Positions 46,487 through 55,385 of a stretch of 64,000 bases of DNA are shown piece after piece. The stretch is from Aeromonas piscicola. Lineage in GTDB: Bacteria; Pseudomonadota; Gammaproteobacteria; Enterobacterales; Aeromonadaceae. The DNA is taken from NCBI RefSeq assembly GCF_000820005.1, contig NZ_CDBL01000032.1, positions 96,904 to 160,903 of the forward strand, written 5' to 3'. Numbering within the stretch: position 1 is the stretch's first letter; each line of letters starts with the position of its first letter. The position numbers and the translations under genes were made by a program. The notes under the pieces were generated by a model. It made no database searches. It had not been told where the DNA came from and saw nothing but the letters and a program-made list of their open reading frames with translations.

Positions 46487-47755
46487 TCATGTACATAGGT
46501 GCTTCTTAAGCCATTCGACCATCTCTTTCAACGCATCGTCATACACCTCCAGCAAGGGTTGCTTGTCGAACACCACCGCCTTGCCATTGCGGCTGGCGGA
46601 CGCCAATGCCCGTACATCCTGCTCGGGACAAATAAAATCTTTCTTGTGTCCGATACTTAATATCGGCACGGAAGTGCGAGTCCCCAGCAATCCTTGCGTC
46701 TTGAGGGAAAATACTTGGCACTTGGTACGCAACGACTCCCACTGAGCCGCATCGGCCCCCAGGCGATTCGCCAGTCCGTCGCGCATCATGCGCGGGCAGC
46801 GGGCGAACATCTCCTGATTGGTGAACACCTGATTGACGCCCGCCCCTATGCAGACCACTGTCCTGAGCTTGAACGGCTCGATGAAGGCCAGCCGCGCCGC
46901 CACATTGCCCGCCAAACGAAAGCCCACCATGGCGATGCGCTGGTGATCGACCCAGGCCACCTCTGACAGGTGGTTCAGCACGGCCTGATGCAGCCGACTG
47001 GTGTCTTGCACCAGCGGCCAGTGCTCGGCATAGCCGATACCCGGCATATCCAGCGACAACATGCCGATGCCGTTGGGTTCCAGGCATTTGAGATAGAGGT
47101 TGAGGAAATCGACCTGCAGCGAGTCGATGCCGCCGCTGACGATGACCAGGGGCACGGGTTTGTCCGTGGTCGGCAGATGCAGGTAACCCTGAATGCTCTT
47201 GCCACGAAATGGCACCTGTATCTCTTTGAGGGGCACCTTGAACAGGCGGCCCGCCTCGCGGTAGGCCATGTTGCCAAGCAACTGGGCCTGATCCGCCAGC
47301 TCGTCATTCTTCAGATGGGGATAACTGGCGATAGAGTAGTAACGCACCGCCCTGAGCAGATCTTTCAGGGCTGCTGCCGAGTCACCCTGCTCCACCAGCG
47401 CGCGGCCCTGATTGAAGTAACGGCCGGCCAGCTGGCTCCACTCATAGACCCAGTTGCCGGACACATAGCCCTTGATGGTATCCAGGTAACGCTCGTGAGT
47501 GCGCTCCCCTTTTCCCATGGCGATACAGGCCAGCGTCTGTTCCACCTCGACCGGATCCGCCCCCTGCCAGGCCCAGGTTGGCCGGCGCAGCAGACGATAC
47601 CAGCGCGACGACATGGAGCCATCGATAAAGGTCTCGTCCAGATTGGCATCTTGCTCTTCCACCGGGCTGCTGTTGGAGATCTCGGAGGTCTCCAGCACCT
47701 TCTTGACCCGGGTAAACAGCTTCTCGGTCAGGTTAAGGTCGTCGTTCAAGTCCAA
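46487..47755 (-). CDS. frsA: Esterase/pyruvate-decarboxylase-like FrsA
   Basis: Alpha/beta-hydrolase of the FrsA (UPF0255) family, 422 residues. In E. coli FrsA binds unphosphorylated IIA-Glc and shifts fermentation against respiration. The hydrolase core shows VIVSGGIDSLQVDF, LSLDMPGIGYAEHW and MVGFRLAGNVAARLA; the nucleophile position is Arg-type (GFRLAG), as in other FrsA proteins. TTG 47755 is the only possible start, since an in-frame TGA lies 4 codons upstream. Confidence 0.9.
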   Translation of the reverse strand: MDLNDDLNLTEKLFTRVKKVLETSEISNSSPVEEQDANLDETFIDGSMSSRWYRLLRRPTWAWQGADPVEVEQTLACIAMGKGERTHERYLDTIKGYVSGNWVYEWSQLAGRYFNQGRALVEQGDSAAALKDLLRAVRYYSIASYPHLKNDELADQAQLLGNMAYREAGRLFKVPLKEIQVPFRGKSIQGYLHLPTTDKPVPLVIVSGGIDSLQVDFLNLYLKCLEPNGIGMLSLDMPGIGYAEHWPLVQDTSRLHQAVLNHLSEVAWVDHQRIAMVGFRLAGNVAARLAFIEPFKLRTVVCIGAGVNQVFTNQEMFARCPRMMRDGLANRLGADAAQWESLRTKCQVFSLKTQGLLGTRTSVPILSIGHKKDFICPEQDVRALASASRNGKAVVFDKQPLLEVYDDALKEMVEWLKKHLCT

Positions 47756-47826
47756 AGCAATTACTCATACGGTCAGGTAATGGCTCCATCTTAACCACTT
47801 TTCCCGCCCGGCAGCCAGTTGCACCA

Positions 47827-47859
47827 CAAAAAAACAGGGCTCCATTATAGGAGCCCTGT
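47827..47859 (-). terminator. Rho-independent terminator of gpt
   Basis: On the minus strand, ACAGGGCTCC/GGAGCCCTGT (47834-47843 with 47850-47859) is followed by a seven-base T run, 17 nt after the gpt stop. Confidence 0.93.
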
Positions 47860-47875
47860 GAAGCTGATTCACTGC

Positions 47876-48343
47876 TTACTCTTCGTCGCAGATAGGCTGG
47901 GCAAACTCCAGCGCCATGTCCCAGGGCTGTTCGATCCAGGTGTCCTGCGGGATGGCAACTTCGAAGTCATCCAGCAGCTGCTCCCCCATGGGCTTGGCGA
48001 AGATGGCGATGAACTTAGCCTTTGGGTAGAGCTCGCGGATAGCCTTGGCGGTAGTACCTGTGTCCACCAGATCTTCCACCACCAGCCAACCTTCGCCATC
48101 ACCGGCCGTGGTCGCCGCTTTGACGACCACCAGCTCGCGCTGGCTGTTGTGGTCGTAGCTGGAGATGCACAGGGTTTCGACATTACGGATGCCAAGTTCG
48201 CGGGCCATCAGCGCGGCCGGTACCAGACCACCACGGCTGACCGCTATGATCCCTTTCCACTGGCTGACGGGCAGTTGACGACGGGCCAGACGGCGCGCTT
48301 CACGTTGCAGGTTATCCCACGACACATAAAACTTTTTTGGCAT
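47876..48343 (-). CDS. gpt: Xanthine-guanine phosphoribosyltransferase
   Basis: Salvages guanine and xanthine to nucleotides with PRPP. The 155-residue product starts [20 protein letters not shown] and has the PRPP-binding motif [30 protein letters not shown] sequence ([16 protein letters not shown]) is near the N-terminus. Normal length. Confidence 0.96.
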   Translation of the reverse strand: MPKKFYVSWDNLQREARRLARRQLPVSQWKGIIAVSRGGLVPAALMARELGIRNVETLCISSYDHNSQRELVVVKAATTAGDGEGWLVVEDLVDTGTTAKAIRELYPKAKFIAIFAKPMGEQLLDDFEVAIPQDTWIEQPWDMALEFAQPICDEE

Positions 48344-48701
48344 GTTATCGATCTCGAAGAGTTATATAAAACAAATACTTAAAAAATAATCACCTCGCGT
48401 TTTCACGCGCGGCTGAGTCAATGCTGGCGCCCCTGCTTCCCGAATTTGGCTTGCACGTTGGCGACCTCAGGGCTGGTACCTCGGCAGCAAAAACAGATGC
48501 AATGAAAGCAGGATGGGCATAGCTGGCGGCCATGTCATTTGGAGGAAAGACCGCAGACAGGCTGTTGGGCCGGCATGATAGCATCGTTTGCGGATAAAAT
48601 GACTGGCAAACGTATGCGAAATGCAGGAAAAAGCGGCCCTGCTCCCTGCCATCCCGCCCGGCATCGGGCATACAGCCACCCTTCACCACATCCGTTGCAG
48701 A

Positions 48702-48745
48702 TAAAAAAATAGCAGGGGGAGGATGACATCCTCACTCACCTGCTG
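48702..48745 (-). terminator. Rho-independent terminator of the 28-codon ORF
   Basis: Minus strand: AGCAGG (48744-48739) pairs with CCTGCT (48716-48711), and inside it GAGGATG pairs with a CATCCTC arm. A run of seven T follows (complement of 48703-48709). It lies about 42 nt after the ORF stop. Confidence 0.78.
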
Positions 48746-48786
48746 CTTCACATCTTGCTGCTTGTCCCCGGCGGGGCGCCCTTGGC

Positions 48787-48873
48787 TTAGCGGTAAGCGA
48801 AGGGATTCGGGTAGCTATAGCCCTGGGTGTAGAGCGATTGGGCAAACCAATAGGTTGAATTGCTGCCTGACAT
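48787..48873 (-). CDS. Candidate 28-residue small protein with own terminator and upstream CRP box
   Basis: Starts ATG 48873, stops TAA 48789-48787. AGGAG is 7 nt upstream, as good as any start in the window. The peptide begins MSGSNSTYWFAQSLY and ends TQGYSYPNPFAYR: rich in Ser, Tyr and aromatic residues, with no clear membrane helix. A terminator follows and a perfect CRP palindrome lies 186 nt upstream. I do not recognise the family. It could also be a leader ORF inside a regulatory RNA. Confidence 0.6.
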   Translation of the reverse strand: MSGSNSTYWFAQSLYTQGYSYPNPFAYR

Positions 48874-48940
48874 AGTAAAACTCCTGATTGCTTAACAAGT
48901 TACGTACCTTTATGCGGGCTCAGATCCTTGAACAGACACT

Positions 48941-48985
48941 CGGTTCCATGGAGGCGCACTTGCTTTGCTTCGGTTCCCTGGAGGC
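48941..48985. repeat. 15-bp direct repeat in the leader of the 28-codon ORF
   Basis: CGGTTCCATGGAGGC (48941-48955) and CGGTTCCCTGGAGGC (48971-48985) differ at one base and are 30 nt apart start to start. On the minus strand they give GCCTCCAGGGAACCG-type sequence that could pair with Shine-Dalgarno regions. Confidence 0.75.
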
Positions 48986-49058
48986 ATTCATCGTCATCCT
49001 GACGGGTGGCGAACCACGGCTACCAATTTACCAGCCGGCGTCATAAACACAATATTTT

Positions 49059-49074
49059 TGTGACGAGCATCACA
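49059..49074. promoter_or_regulatory. CRP-binding site candidate (perfect TGTGA-N6-TCACA)
   Basis: TGTGACGAGCATCACA matches the CRP half-sites exactly. It lies between the divergent 28-codon ORF (minus) and pepD (plus) and could serve either. A second palindrome with inverse order, TCACA-N6-TGTGA, lies at 49073+100 (49173-49188) nearer pepD. Confidence 0.7.
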
Positions 49075-49263
49075 CAATTTCTTTTGTGCTGGGCATTGTC
49101 ACCTCAACCTCGGCTGTACGCTGCGAACAACCCGATTACCAGCACAAGCCGCGCGCAATTTGCGCTGATCGCTCACATTTTTGTGTGATTGACTGTATTA
49201 TCGTTATCCTCTTCCTCGGCCCTCTGGGCCCGGTCAATTTCCGTGCTGGTAAGGAGTCCCGAC

Positions 49264-50715
49264 GTGGCACAGCTTAGTTCTCTCTCTCCCCAACTGATTT
49301 GGCATTTCTTCGAACAGATCTGCTCCATCCCCCACCCTTCCAAGCACGAAGCCCGTTTAAGCGCCTGGATAGTCGAGTGGGCCCAGGGGGAAGGCCTGGC
49401 GGTCAAGCAAGACGCCGTGGGCAACATCATCATCAAGAAACCGGCTACGCCGGGGATGGAAAACCGCAAGGGTGTGGTACTGCAGGCCCATATCGACATG
49501 GTGCCCCAGGCCAACGCCGACACCCAGCATGACTTCACCCAGGATCCTATCGATGCCTATATAGACGGTGACTGGGTCACCGCCCGCGGCACCACCCTGG
49601 GCGCCGATAACGGCATGGGCATGGCCGGTTGCCTGGCCGTGCTGGCCGACAAGAACCTCAAGCACGGTCCGCTGGAAGTGCTGCTGACCACGGACGAAGA
49701 GACCGGCATGACGGGCGCGTTCGGGCTGGAAGCGGGTTGGCTGGAAGGCGAGATCCTGCTCAACACCGACTCCGAAGAGGATGGCGAGGTCTACATGGGC
49801 TGCGCCGGCGGTGTGGATGCCAATATCCGCTTCCCGCTGGAGCTGGTTGCCGCCACCGAGGGCGAAGGGTTCGAGCTGCAGGTGAAGGGGCTGCGTGGCG
49901 GTCACTCCGGCGTCGACATCCATCGCGGTCGCGGCAACGCCAACAAGCTGCTGGTGCGCCTGCTCAAGGCGGCCGAGCCGCTGGGTCTGCGTCTGGCCGA
50001 GATCCACGGCGGCACCCTGCGCAACGCCATCCCGCGCGAGGCCCGTGCCAAGCTGCTGGTGCCCGCTGCCCACGTCAATGAATTCAAGGCCCTGGTCGAC
50101 CGCTATGCCGGCATCTACCAGAGCGAGCTGGCAGCCACCGAAGCCAACCTGACAGTGCTGCTCACGGCTCAGGAGAAACCGGCCAAGCTGATGAGCGAAA
50201 CCCTGCAGGCACGCCTGCTGGACTCTCTGATGGCCTGCCCGAACGGCGTGATGCGCATGAGCGATGCCATTCCGGGTGTCACCGAGACCTCCACCAACCT
50301 GGGCGTCATCAAGACGCTCGACGGCGAGGTGTATGTGCAATGCCTGATCCGCTCCCTCATCGACTCCGGTCGCGAGAGCGTCGAGCAGATGACCCGCTCT
50401 CTGTTCAATCTGGCCGGTGCCAGCTGCGAATTTACCGGGGCCTATCCTGGCTGGGCGCCGGACGTGGACTCCCCCGTGATGGCGCTGGTACGCAACAGCT
50501 ACCAGACCCTGTTCGGCGAGATGCCCAACGTCATGGTGATCCATGCCGGTCTGGAGTGTGGTCTGTTCAAGAGCGCCTACCCGGACTGGGACATGGTCTC
50601 CTTCGGCCCGACCATACGCGGTGCCCACTCGCCAGACGAGAAGGTGCACATCCCAGCGGTCGAGCGCTTCTGGCAACTGCTGGTGCACGTGCTGGAGCAG
50701 ATCCCGGCCAAATAA
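49264..50715 (+). CDS. pepD: Aminoacyl-histidine dipeptidase (peptidase D)
   Basis: Zinc dipeptidase of the M20 family that cleaves Xaa-His and other dipeptides. The 483-residue product has metal-binding blocks QAHIDMVPQ, GTTLGADNGMG, TTDEETGMTGA and NTDSEEDGE, and the C-terminal HAGLECGLFK and GAHSPDEKVHIP. GTG 49264 is the start, with AAGGAG 7 nt upstream and alignment to the E. coli start (MSELSQLSPQ-type). It lies between two small-ORF units. Confidence 0.96.
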   Translation: MAQLSSLSPQLIWHFFEQICSIPHPSKHEARLSAWIVEWAQGEGLAVKQDAVGNIIIKKPATPGMENRKGVVLQAHIDMVPQANADTQHDFTQDPIDAYIDGDWVTARGTTLGADNGMGMAGCLAVLADKNLKHGPLEVLLTTDEETGMTGAFGLEAGWLEGEILLNTDSEEDGEVYMGCAGGVDANIRFPLELVAATEGEGFELQVKGLRGGHSGVDIHRGRGNANKLLVRLLKAAEPLGLRLAEIHGGTLRNAIPREARAKLLVPAAHVNEFKALVDRYAGIYQSELAATEANLTVLLTAQEKPAKLMSETLQARLLDSLMACPNGVMRMSDAIPGVTETSTNLGVIKTLDGEVYVQCLIRSLIDSGRESVEQMTRSLFNLAGASCEFTGAYPGWAPDVDSPVMALVRNSYQTLFGEMPNVMVIHAGLECGLFKSAYPDWDMVSFGPTIRGAHSPDEKVHIPAVERFWQLLVHVLEQIPAK

Positions 50716-50753
50716 GGCGCCGGTTCCTCTGTACCCGCAGCCGACCTGATGTC

Positions 50754-50782
50754 ATACCCCGCCAAGTGCGGGGTATTTTTTT
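50754..50782 (+). terminator. Rho-independent terminator of pepD
   Basis: ATACCCCGC (50754-50762) pairs with GCGGGGTAT (50768-50776), followed by a T run, 39 nt after the pepD stop. Confidence 0.93.
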
Positions 50783-51022
50783 GCACGCATGTGCCCGCCA
50801 CCGCCAGATGCCATCCACGCCAGGCCCCTGCGGGTCGCCTTCCTTTCAATACCCTGGCCCTTCATCTGCCCATCAGGGCTCACTTCCGGCCCGCCATGGT
50901 GCCCTGAGTGGCTCTGAAACCGTCTCCATGAACAGAACTGGGTTTGAAAACCCTTTCCATGATTTATGTAAATTTACCACACAAAAAGTTGATCCAGCTC
51001 ACATAAGGCCATAGGATCAAAT

Positions 51023-51038
51023 TGTGACCCAGGTCACA
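51023..51038. promoter_or_regulatory. CRP-binding site candidate upstream of the 39-codon ORF
   Basis: TGTGACCCAGGTCACA is a perfect CRP half-site palindrome 37 nt before the ORF start. A weaker match, GTTGA-TCCAGC-TCACA, is centred 35 bp upstream (50988-51003). A TAGATA -10-like hexamer is at 51048-51053. The short distance to that hexamer leaves activation or repression open. Confidence 0.75.
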
Positions 51039-51074
51039 CACTACAACTAGATAACAGAGCGATGAGGTGAATAT

Positions 51075-51194
51075 ATGTTTGAGAACCTGGCAGTACTGTT
51101 CCACCTTAAGGGTGCAACCAGCAAGAAAGGCGCCGTAGAGAAAGACACCTACGCCCCGTCAACCCGTGAGTATTACTTCCGTTACGGTGCCTGA
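51075..51194 (+). CDS. Candidate 39-residue small protein under CRP control
   Basis: ATG 51075 with GAGGTGA upstream; TGA 51192-51194. The peptide begins MFENLAVLFHLKGATSK, continues KGAVEKDTYAPSTR and ends EYYFRYGA: a short hydrophobic N-terminus, a basic middle and an aromatic end. Codons look like real coding sequence. Perfect CRP box upstream, terminator at 51327. I do not recognise the family. The precedent in Vibrio cholerae is VcdRP, a CRP-controlled RNA that encodes a 29-residue protein; homology is not claimed. Confidence 0.68.
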   Translation: MFENLAVLFHLKGATSKKGAVEKDTYAPSTREYYFRYGA

Positions 51195-51326
51195 TGCATC
51201 GGAGAAAGAGATCTAACGTAGTAAAATTACACACATCATAATCATTGCAACAGCCATCCCCTCTCGGGGCCGCTGTCCTGCCCTGGCCAGACTTTCCACG
51301 GCCAAACCTGAACTCCAACCATGAAG
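51195..51326 (+). ncRNA. Possible 3' regulatory part of the small CRP-controlled transcript
   Basis: 130 nt between the 39-codon stop and the terminator. It holds a CCCC-TCTC-GGGG hairpin (around 51258-51269) and pyrimidine-rich single-stranded stretches, but no further ORF. A transcript from about 51060 to 51353 would be near 290 nt. A base-pairing role is inference. Confidence 0.3.
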
Positions 51327-51353
51327 ATGGGGCCCACAGGCCCCATTTTTTTA
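51327..51353 (+). terminator. Rho-independent terminator of the 39-codon transcript
   Basis: ATGGGGCC (51327-51334) and GGCCCCAT (51339-51346) form a perfect stem with CACA loop, followed by seven T. There is no T run on the other strand, so it serves the plus-strand small gene and not the transporter operon. Confidence 0.92.
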
Positions 51354-51397
51354 TTGCTTGTCTCCCGTGCCACTCTGTCGCGATGCGGGCACCGACA

Positions 51398-52399
51398 TCA
51401 TATCGCCTTTCCCAGGGGCACAGCCTCCGCCGCAGCCAGAGGGAAGTGACAGGCCACCTGATGTGCCGCCCCGTCACAGATCTGCAGGCTCGGCGCCGTA
51501 TGGCGGCACAGATCCGTGGCATAGGGGCAACGCTGGTGAAAGTGGCAGCCGCTTGGCGGCGAGATAGGGGACGGCACATCGCCGGTCAGCAGAATACGCT
51601 GGCTGCGCCTGCGCGGATCCGGCACCGGAATGGCCGAGATGAGCGCCTGGGTATAGGGGTGGCGCGGTGCCAGATAGAGCGACTGAGCCTCCGCAAGCTC
51701 GACGATCCTTCCTAAATACATGACCGCAATCCGATCCGAGATGTGTTTGACCACCGACAGGTCGTGGGCAATGAAGATGATGGAGAGGTTCATCTCCCGC
51801 TGCAAGCTGAGCAACAGGTTGATAATCTGGGACTGCACCGAGACATCGAGGGCCGACACCGCCTCGTCGCATACCAGCAGCTTGGGTTTGAGGGCGATGG
51901 CGCGGGCGATACCGATGCGCTGACGCTGACCGCCGGAAAATTCGTGGGGGTAGCGATCCACCGCACTGCCCGGCAGGCCCACTTTTGCCAGCAGCTCCTG
52001 CACCCAGCCGCGGCGCTGCTCAGTGTTGCCTTTACCGTGGATGATGAAGGGCTCCTCCAAAATCTGGCCCACGGTGTGGCGGCTGTTGAGGGATTCTGCA
52101 GGATCCTGAAACACCATCTGCATCTCCTGACGCAGGGAGCGCATCTCCTTCGGGCTGAGGGCGGTGATGTCGCGCCCCTCGAAGGTGATGGTGCCCGCGG
52201 TCGGCTCGAACAGCTTGAGCAGGCTGCGCCCGAGGGTGGACTTGCCGCAGCCAGACTCACCCACCAGCCCCAGCGTCTCCCCCTGTTTCAGGTCGAAGCT
52301 GATGCCATCCACCGCGTGAACCGTATATTGCTTGCGCAGGAATCCGCCTCCCAGCCGGAAGTGCTGTTTCAGATCCCTGACCGATAACAGAATGCTCAT
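51398..52399 (-). CDS. Peptide ABC transporter ATP-binding protein (OppF-like)
   Basis: Second ATPase of a Yej/Opp-type importer, 333 residues. Walker [10 protein letters not shown], signature [15 protein letters not shown], Walker [13 protein letters not shown]. The C-terminal OppD/F extension has [15 protein letters not shown] with the conserved cysteines. ATG 52399 overlaps the stop of the first ATPase gene (ATGA). In E. coli YejF the two ATPases are one protein; here they are separate. Last gene of the operon. Confidence 0.93.
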   Translation of the reverse strand: MSILLSVRDLKQHFRLGGGFLRKQYTVHAVDGISFDLKQGETLGLVGESGCGKSTLGRSLLKLFEPTAGTITFEGRDITALSPKEMRSLRQEMQMVFQDPAESLNSRHTVGQILEEPFIIHGKGNTEQRRGWVQELLAKVGLPGSAVDRYPHEFSGGQRQRIGIARAIALKPKLLVCDEAVSALDVSVQSQIINLLLSLQREMNLSIIFIAHDLSVVKHISDRIAVMYLGRIVELAEAQSLYLAPRHPYTQALISAIPVPDPRRRSQRILLTGDVPSPISPPSGCHFHQRCPYATDLCRHTAPSLQICDGAAHQVACHFPLAAAEAVPLGKAI

Positions 52400-53391
52400 A
52401 CGGTCAACTCCTGCCAATAGTGGCATGCAACATGGTGGCGCGAATTGAGTTGCTCCACCGCCGGAATGGCGCTGACACAGAGATCGGTCGCGTGGGGGCA
52501 ACGGTTGGAGAAGCGGCAGCCTGCGGGCATCTCGTGCAACGCAGGCACCTGTCCCTTGATGGTCTTGAGCAGGCTCTTGGGCTCATCCTCAAGGCGCGGG
52601 ATCGAGCTCATCAAGCCGTGGGTATAGGGGTGACGGGGGTGGTCAAACAGCTCGAACACGTCGGCCTGCTCTACCGCCCGCCCGGCATACATCACCACCA
52701 CTTCGTCGCACAGCTCCGCCACCACCCCGAGATCGTGGGTGATAAAGATGATGGCCATCCCGGTCTGGGCCTGCAGCTCTTTCATCAGTTCGAGGATCTG
52801 GGCCTGAATGGTGACATCCAATGCCGTGGTCGGCTCGTCACAGATAAGCAGGTCTGGCTCGCAGGAGAGCGCCATGGCGATCATCACTCGCTGGCGCATG
52901 CCGCCGGAGAGATTGTGAGGGTAAACGGCAAAGCGCTGGGCCGGTTCCGGGATCCCCACCTTCTGCAGCATGGCGATGGCCGCGGCTTTGCGCTGGGCCT
53001 TGTCATACTCGGGGCGATGGAGGCGAAACACCTCCATCAGCTGTTCCCCCACCGTCTGCACTGGGTTGAGGGCCGTCATCGGCTCCTGAAAGATCATCGA
53101 GATGCGGTTGCCGCGCACCTTGTACATCTGATCCGGCGCCAGAGTGAGCAGTTCCTCCCCCTGAAAGCGGATGGAGCCGGCAACTACCTGACCATGAGGC
53201 TTGGGCAAGAGCCCCATGATGGCGAGCGAGGTGACGCTCTTGCCACAGCCGGACTCGCCGACGATCCCTAAGGTCTGGCCCGGGGCCACCTTGAAGCTGA
53301 CCCCGTCGAGCACCTTGATCTTGCCGTCGTCGACGGAAAACTCCACCTCGAGATCGCTTACCTCAAGGATGGGGGCCTGTGTGTTGGGCAT
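52396..53391 (-). CDS. Peptide ABC transporter ATP-binding protein (OppD-like)
   Basis: First ATPase of the importer, 331 residues. Walker A GESGCGKS, signature [15 protein letters not shown], Walker [13 protein letters not shown]. The C-terminal domain has [14 protein letters not shown], typical of OppD/DppD. ATG 53391 is preceded by GGGAG. It begins 25 nt after the binding-protein gene. Confidence 0.93.
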   Translation of the reverse strand: MPNTQAPILEVSDLEVEFSVDDGKIKVLDGVSFKVAPGQTLGIVGESGCGKSVTSLAIMGLLPKPHGQVVAGSIRFQGEELLTLAPDQMYKVRGNRISMIFQEPMTALNPVQTVGEQLMEVFRLHRPEYDKAQRKAAAIAMLQKVGIPEPAQRFAVYPHNLSGGMRQRVMIAMALSCEPDLLICDEPTTALDVTIQAQILELMKELQAQTGMAIIFITHDLGVVAELCDEVVVMYAGRAVEQADVFELFDHPRHPYTHGLMSSIPRLEDEPKSLLKTIKGQVPALHEMPAGCRFSNRCPHATDLCVSAIPAVEQLNSRHHVACHYWQELTV

Positions 53392-53416
53392 GACTGCTGC
53401 TCCCTGCTCAATGGCA

Positions 53417-55234
53417 TCAATGACGTGCATAGGTCTTGTCGAGCAGGGTAATGGGCGCCAGCGCCTCGTCCGCTTCCTTGGCTTTCAAGGTCGCTTCCTT
53501 CACCTTGGGATCGAGCCAGAGCAGACCGCCGCTACTGTGGGGATAGCCATCCATGGGCCAGTAGAGCAGGTCCGGGGTATTTTTGGTGGCGGGCACCTCG
53601 GGCAGCATCACATGGCGCCAGCTGCTGGCCCGCACATAGTTGAGCTGCACCCCAGGCACGAAGATGGCGAGATCATAGATACGCTGCTGGATCTGACGGG
53701 AGATCCCGGCCCGCTTGGCCATGTCGAACTCGACGTTGTAGGCGTCGATCAGCGCGTCGAGCTCCTTGTCAGCCACGTTGAACAGGTTGTTGGTCTGCGG
53801 CTTGTTGGCGTTGGCGGAGTGGAAAAACTCCCAATACTGCGGATAGAGACCACCGCCGCCCCAGCCGAGCCAGGCCGCTTCGTGTTTTTTCTCCAGCATC
53901 ACCTTGAAGCCGGTGGCACCATCCACCAGGTTCAGCTCCAGATCCAGACCCGCCTTCTTGGCCTCTTCTTTCAGCACCGTCAGTCGCTTGGAGTGCTCCT
54001 GACTGGTGTAGGTGAGCGCCAGCGTCAGCCGCTCGCCCTTGTCATTTTGCAAGATGCCGTCCGGCCCCGGCTTGGCGTAGCCGCCCTTGGCAAAGTACTC
54101 GCGCGCCTTGTCGATGTCATAGGCCCGCTCCGGCAGCTGGATGTCGGTGAACTCGCCAAAGCCCGAGTCGAAGGTGGTGGCTCTGTCGTAGTCGCCGCGC
54201 AGCACTGTCTCGATCATCTTGTCGATGTTGAAGGCGTGCTGGATGCCGAGCCGTACGTTCACGTCCGCCAGCTTGGGGTTGGTCACATTGAGGTGAACCC
54301 CCTGCCCGCCCTGCTTGGTGTCTGTCATGGCCATCACCTTCTGCACGTACCCCTTCTTGTACTCCGGGGTGACCGCTTTTTCATGCCACCAGTTGGGCAG
54401 TATCATCTCGAAGGTATCGATCTCCCCTTTCAGGAAGTGACGGAAGGCGATGTTGTGGTCGCGGATCACCTGCACCTTGATGGTGTCAATGTTGAATCTG
54501 TGCTGGTTGTAGCGATCGTCCTTTGCCCACCAATCCTGCTGCTTGCTGAAGGTGACCGACTTGCCCTTCTTGACGTCGCTGATCACATAGGGGCCGGTGG
54601 TGGGCACCACAGCCCAGTTGTACTGCTTCACCCAGTTGGGGGTGAGCTTGTAGTAGTGCCTGGGCTGGGGCCACAGCTCTGTGGTGTTGAGCAGGTCCAG
54701 CTTGGCCTTGCGGTTGCCCGCCTTGACCAGAATGGTGTGGTCATCGATCTTCTCTACCGCCACCACCTCTGTGGTGTAGTAGTTGTTGAACCAGGGCCCC
54801 TTGATGTCTTTGGAGCGCATCATCTCGTAGCCGAAGGTGTAGTCGTCGGCATTGACCGGCTTGCCGTCGGACCACTTGGCCCTCGGATCCAGCTTGAAGT
54901 AGACGGTCTGGCTGTCTGGCGCTATGGCCCAGTGGGTCGCCAGCGAGGGGATGGGGTTGCCGGTATTGGGGTGGAAGCTGATGAGCCGCAACTGGTTGTC
55001 CATGATGAAAGAGCGGAACGAACCGTTGGAGTCGGGTCCCACGGTGCGAAACGTCAGCGGAAAGCTGTCGACAAACATGTTGAGGCTGCCGCCCGGCAGC
55101 GCCTTGGGGGAGGCGAACACGGGATCCGTGTCGTTGGTCTCCCATTTGAGATCCGCAGGCAGGCTGGCCGCCCACACCCAGGATCCGTTCACCAGCACAA
55201 AGAGAGCACCTATCCATTTGATTTTATTTTTCAT
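53417..55234 (-). CDS. Extracellular solute-binding protein family 5 (YejA/OppA-like)
   Basis: Periplasmic binding protein of 605 residues, signal peptide at about 1-23 ([18 protein letters not shown]). The fold is shown by [38 protein letters not shown] and [16 protein letters not shown]. It resembles YejA more than OppA. Probably binds oligopeptides; ligand not shown. ATG 55234 has TGGAAG upstream. Its place in the middle of the operon, after both permeases, is unusual. Confidence 0.9.
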   Translation of the reverse strand: MKNKIKWIGALFVLVNGSWVWAASLPADLKWETNDTDPVFASPKALPGGSLNMFVDSFPLTFRTVGPDSNGSFRSFIMDNQLRLISFHPNTGNPIPSLATHWAIAPDSQTVYFKLDPRAKWSDGKPVNADDYTFGYEMMRSKDIKGPWFNNYYTTEVVAVEKIDDHTILVKAGNRKAKLDLLNTTELWPQPRHYYKLTPNWVKQYNWAVVPTTGPYVISDVKKGKSVTFSKQQDWWAKDDRYNQHRFNIDTIKVQVIRDHNIAFRHFLKGEIDTFEMILPNWWHEKAVTPEYKKGYVQKVMAMTDTKQGGQGVHLNVTNPKLADVNVRLGIQHAFNIDKMIETVLRGDYDRATTFDSGFGEFTDIQLPERAYDIDKAREYFAKGGYAKPGPDGILQNDKGERLTLALTYTSQEHSKRLTVLKEEAKKAGLDLELNLVDGATGFKVMLEKKHEAAWLGWGGGGLYPQYWEFFHSANANKPQTNNLFNVADKELDALIDAYNVEFDMAKRAGISRQIQQRIYDLAIFVPGVQLNYVRASSWRHVMLPEVPATKNTPDLLYWPMDGYPHSSGGLLWLDPKVKEATLKAKEADEALAPITLLDKTYARH

Positions 55235-55385
55235 GTTTGACTTCCAGGTCTGGCCCCTGCACTGGGGGTCTTGATTGATAACGGGATTATCCCTTGCTCC
55301 CGGGACCGCCAGTTGTGGCGGCCCGTCCTTCATTAATGATTGTTCGTTACCCGACGCATGCCGATGCGCGCTGGCACCGGCTTGC

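Noticed and set aside
48390..48735. Overlapping 66- to 99-codon minus-strand ORFs downstream of the 28-codon ORF
   Set aside because: They run through its terminator, have no ribosome site and show no recognisable pattern.
53201..55240. 679-codon plus-strand frame opposite the binding-protein gene
   Set aside because: His- and Val-rich shadow translation; the minus frame has a signal peptide and family blocks.
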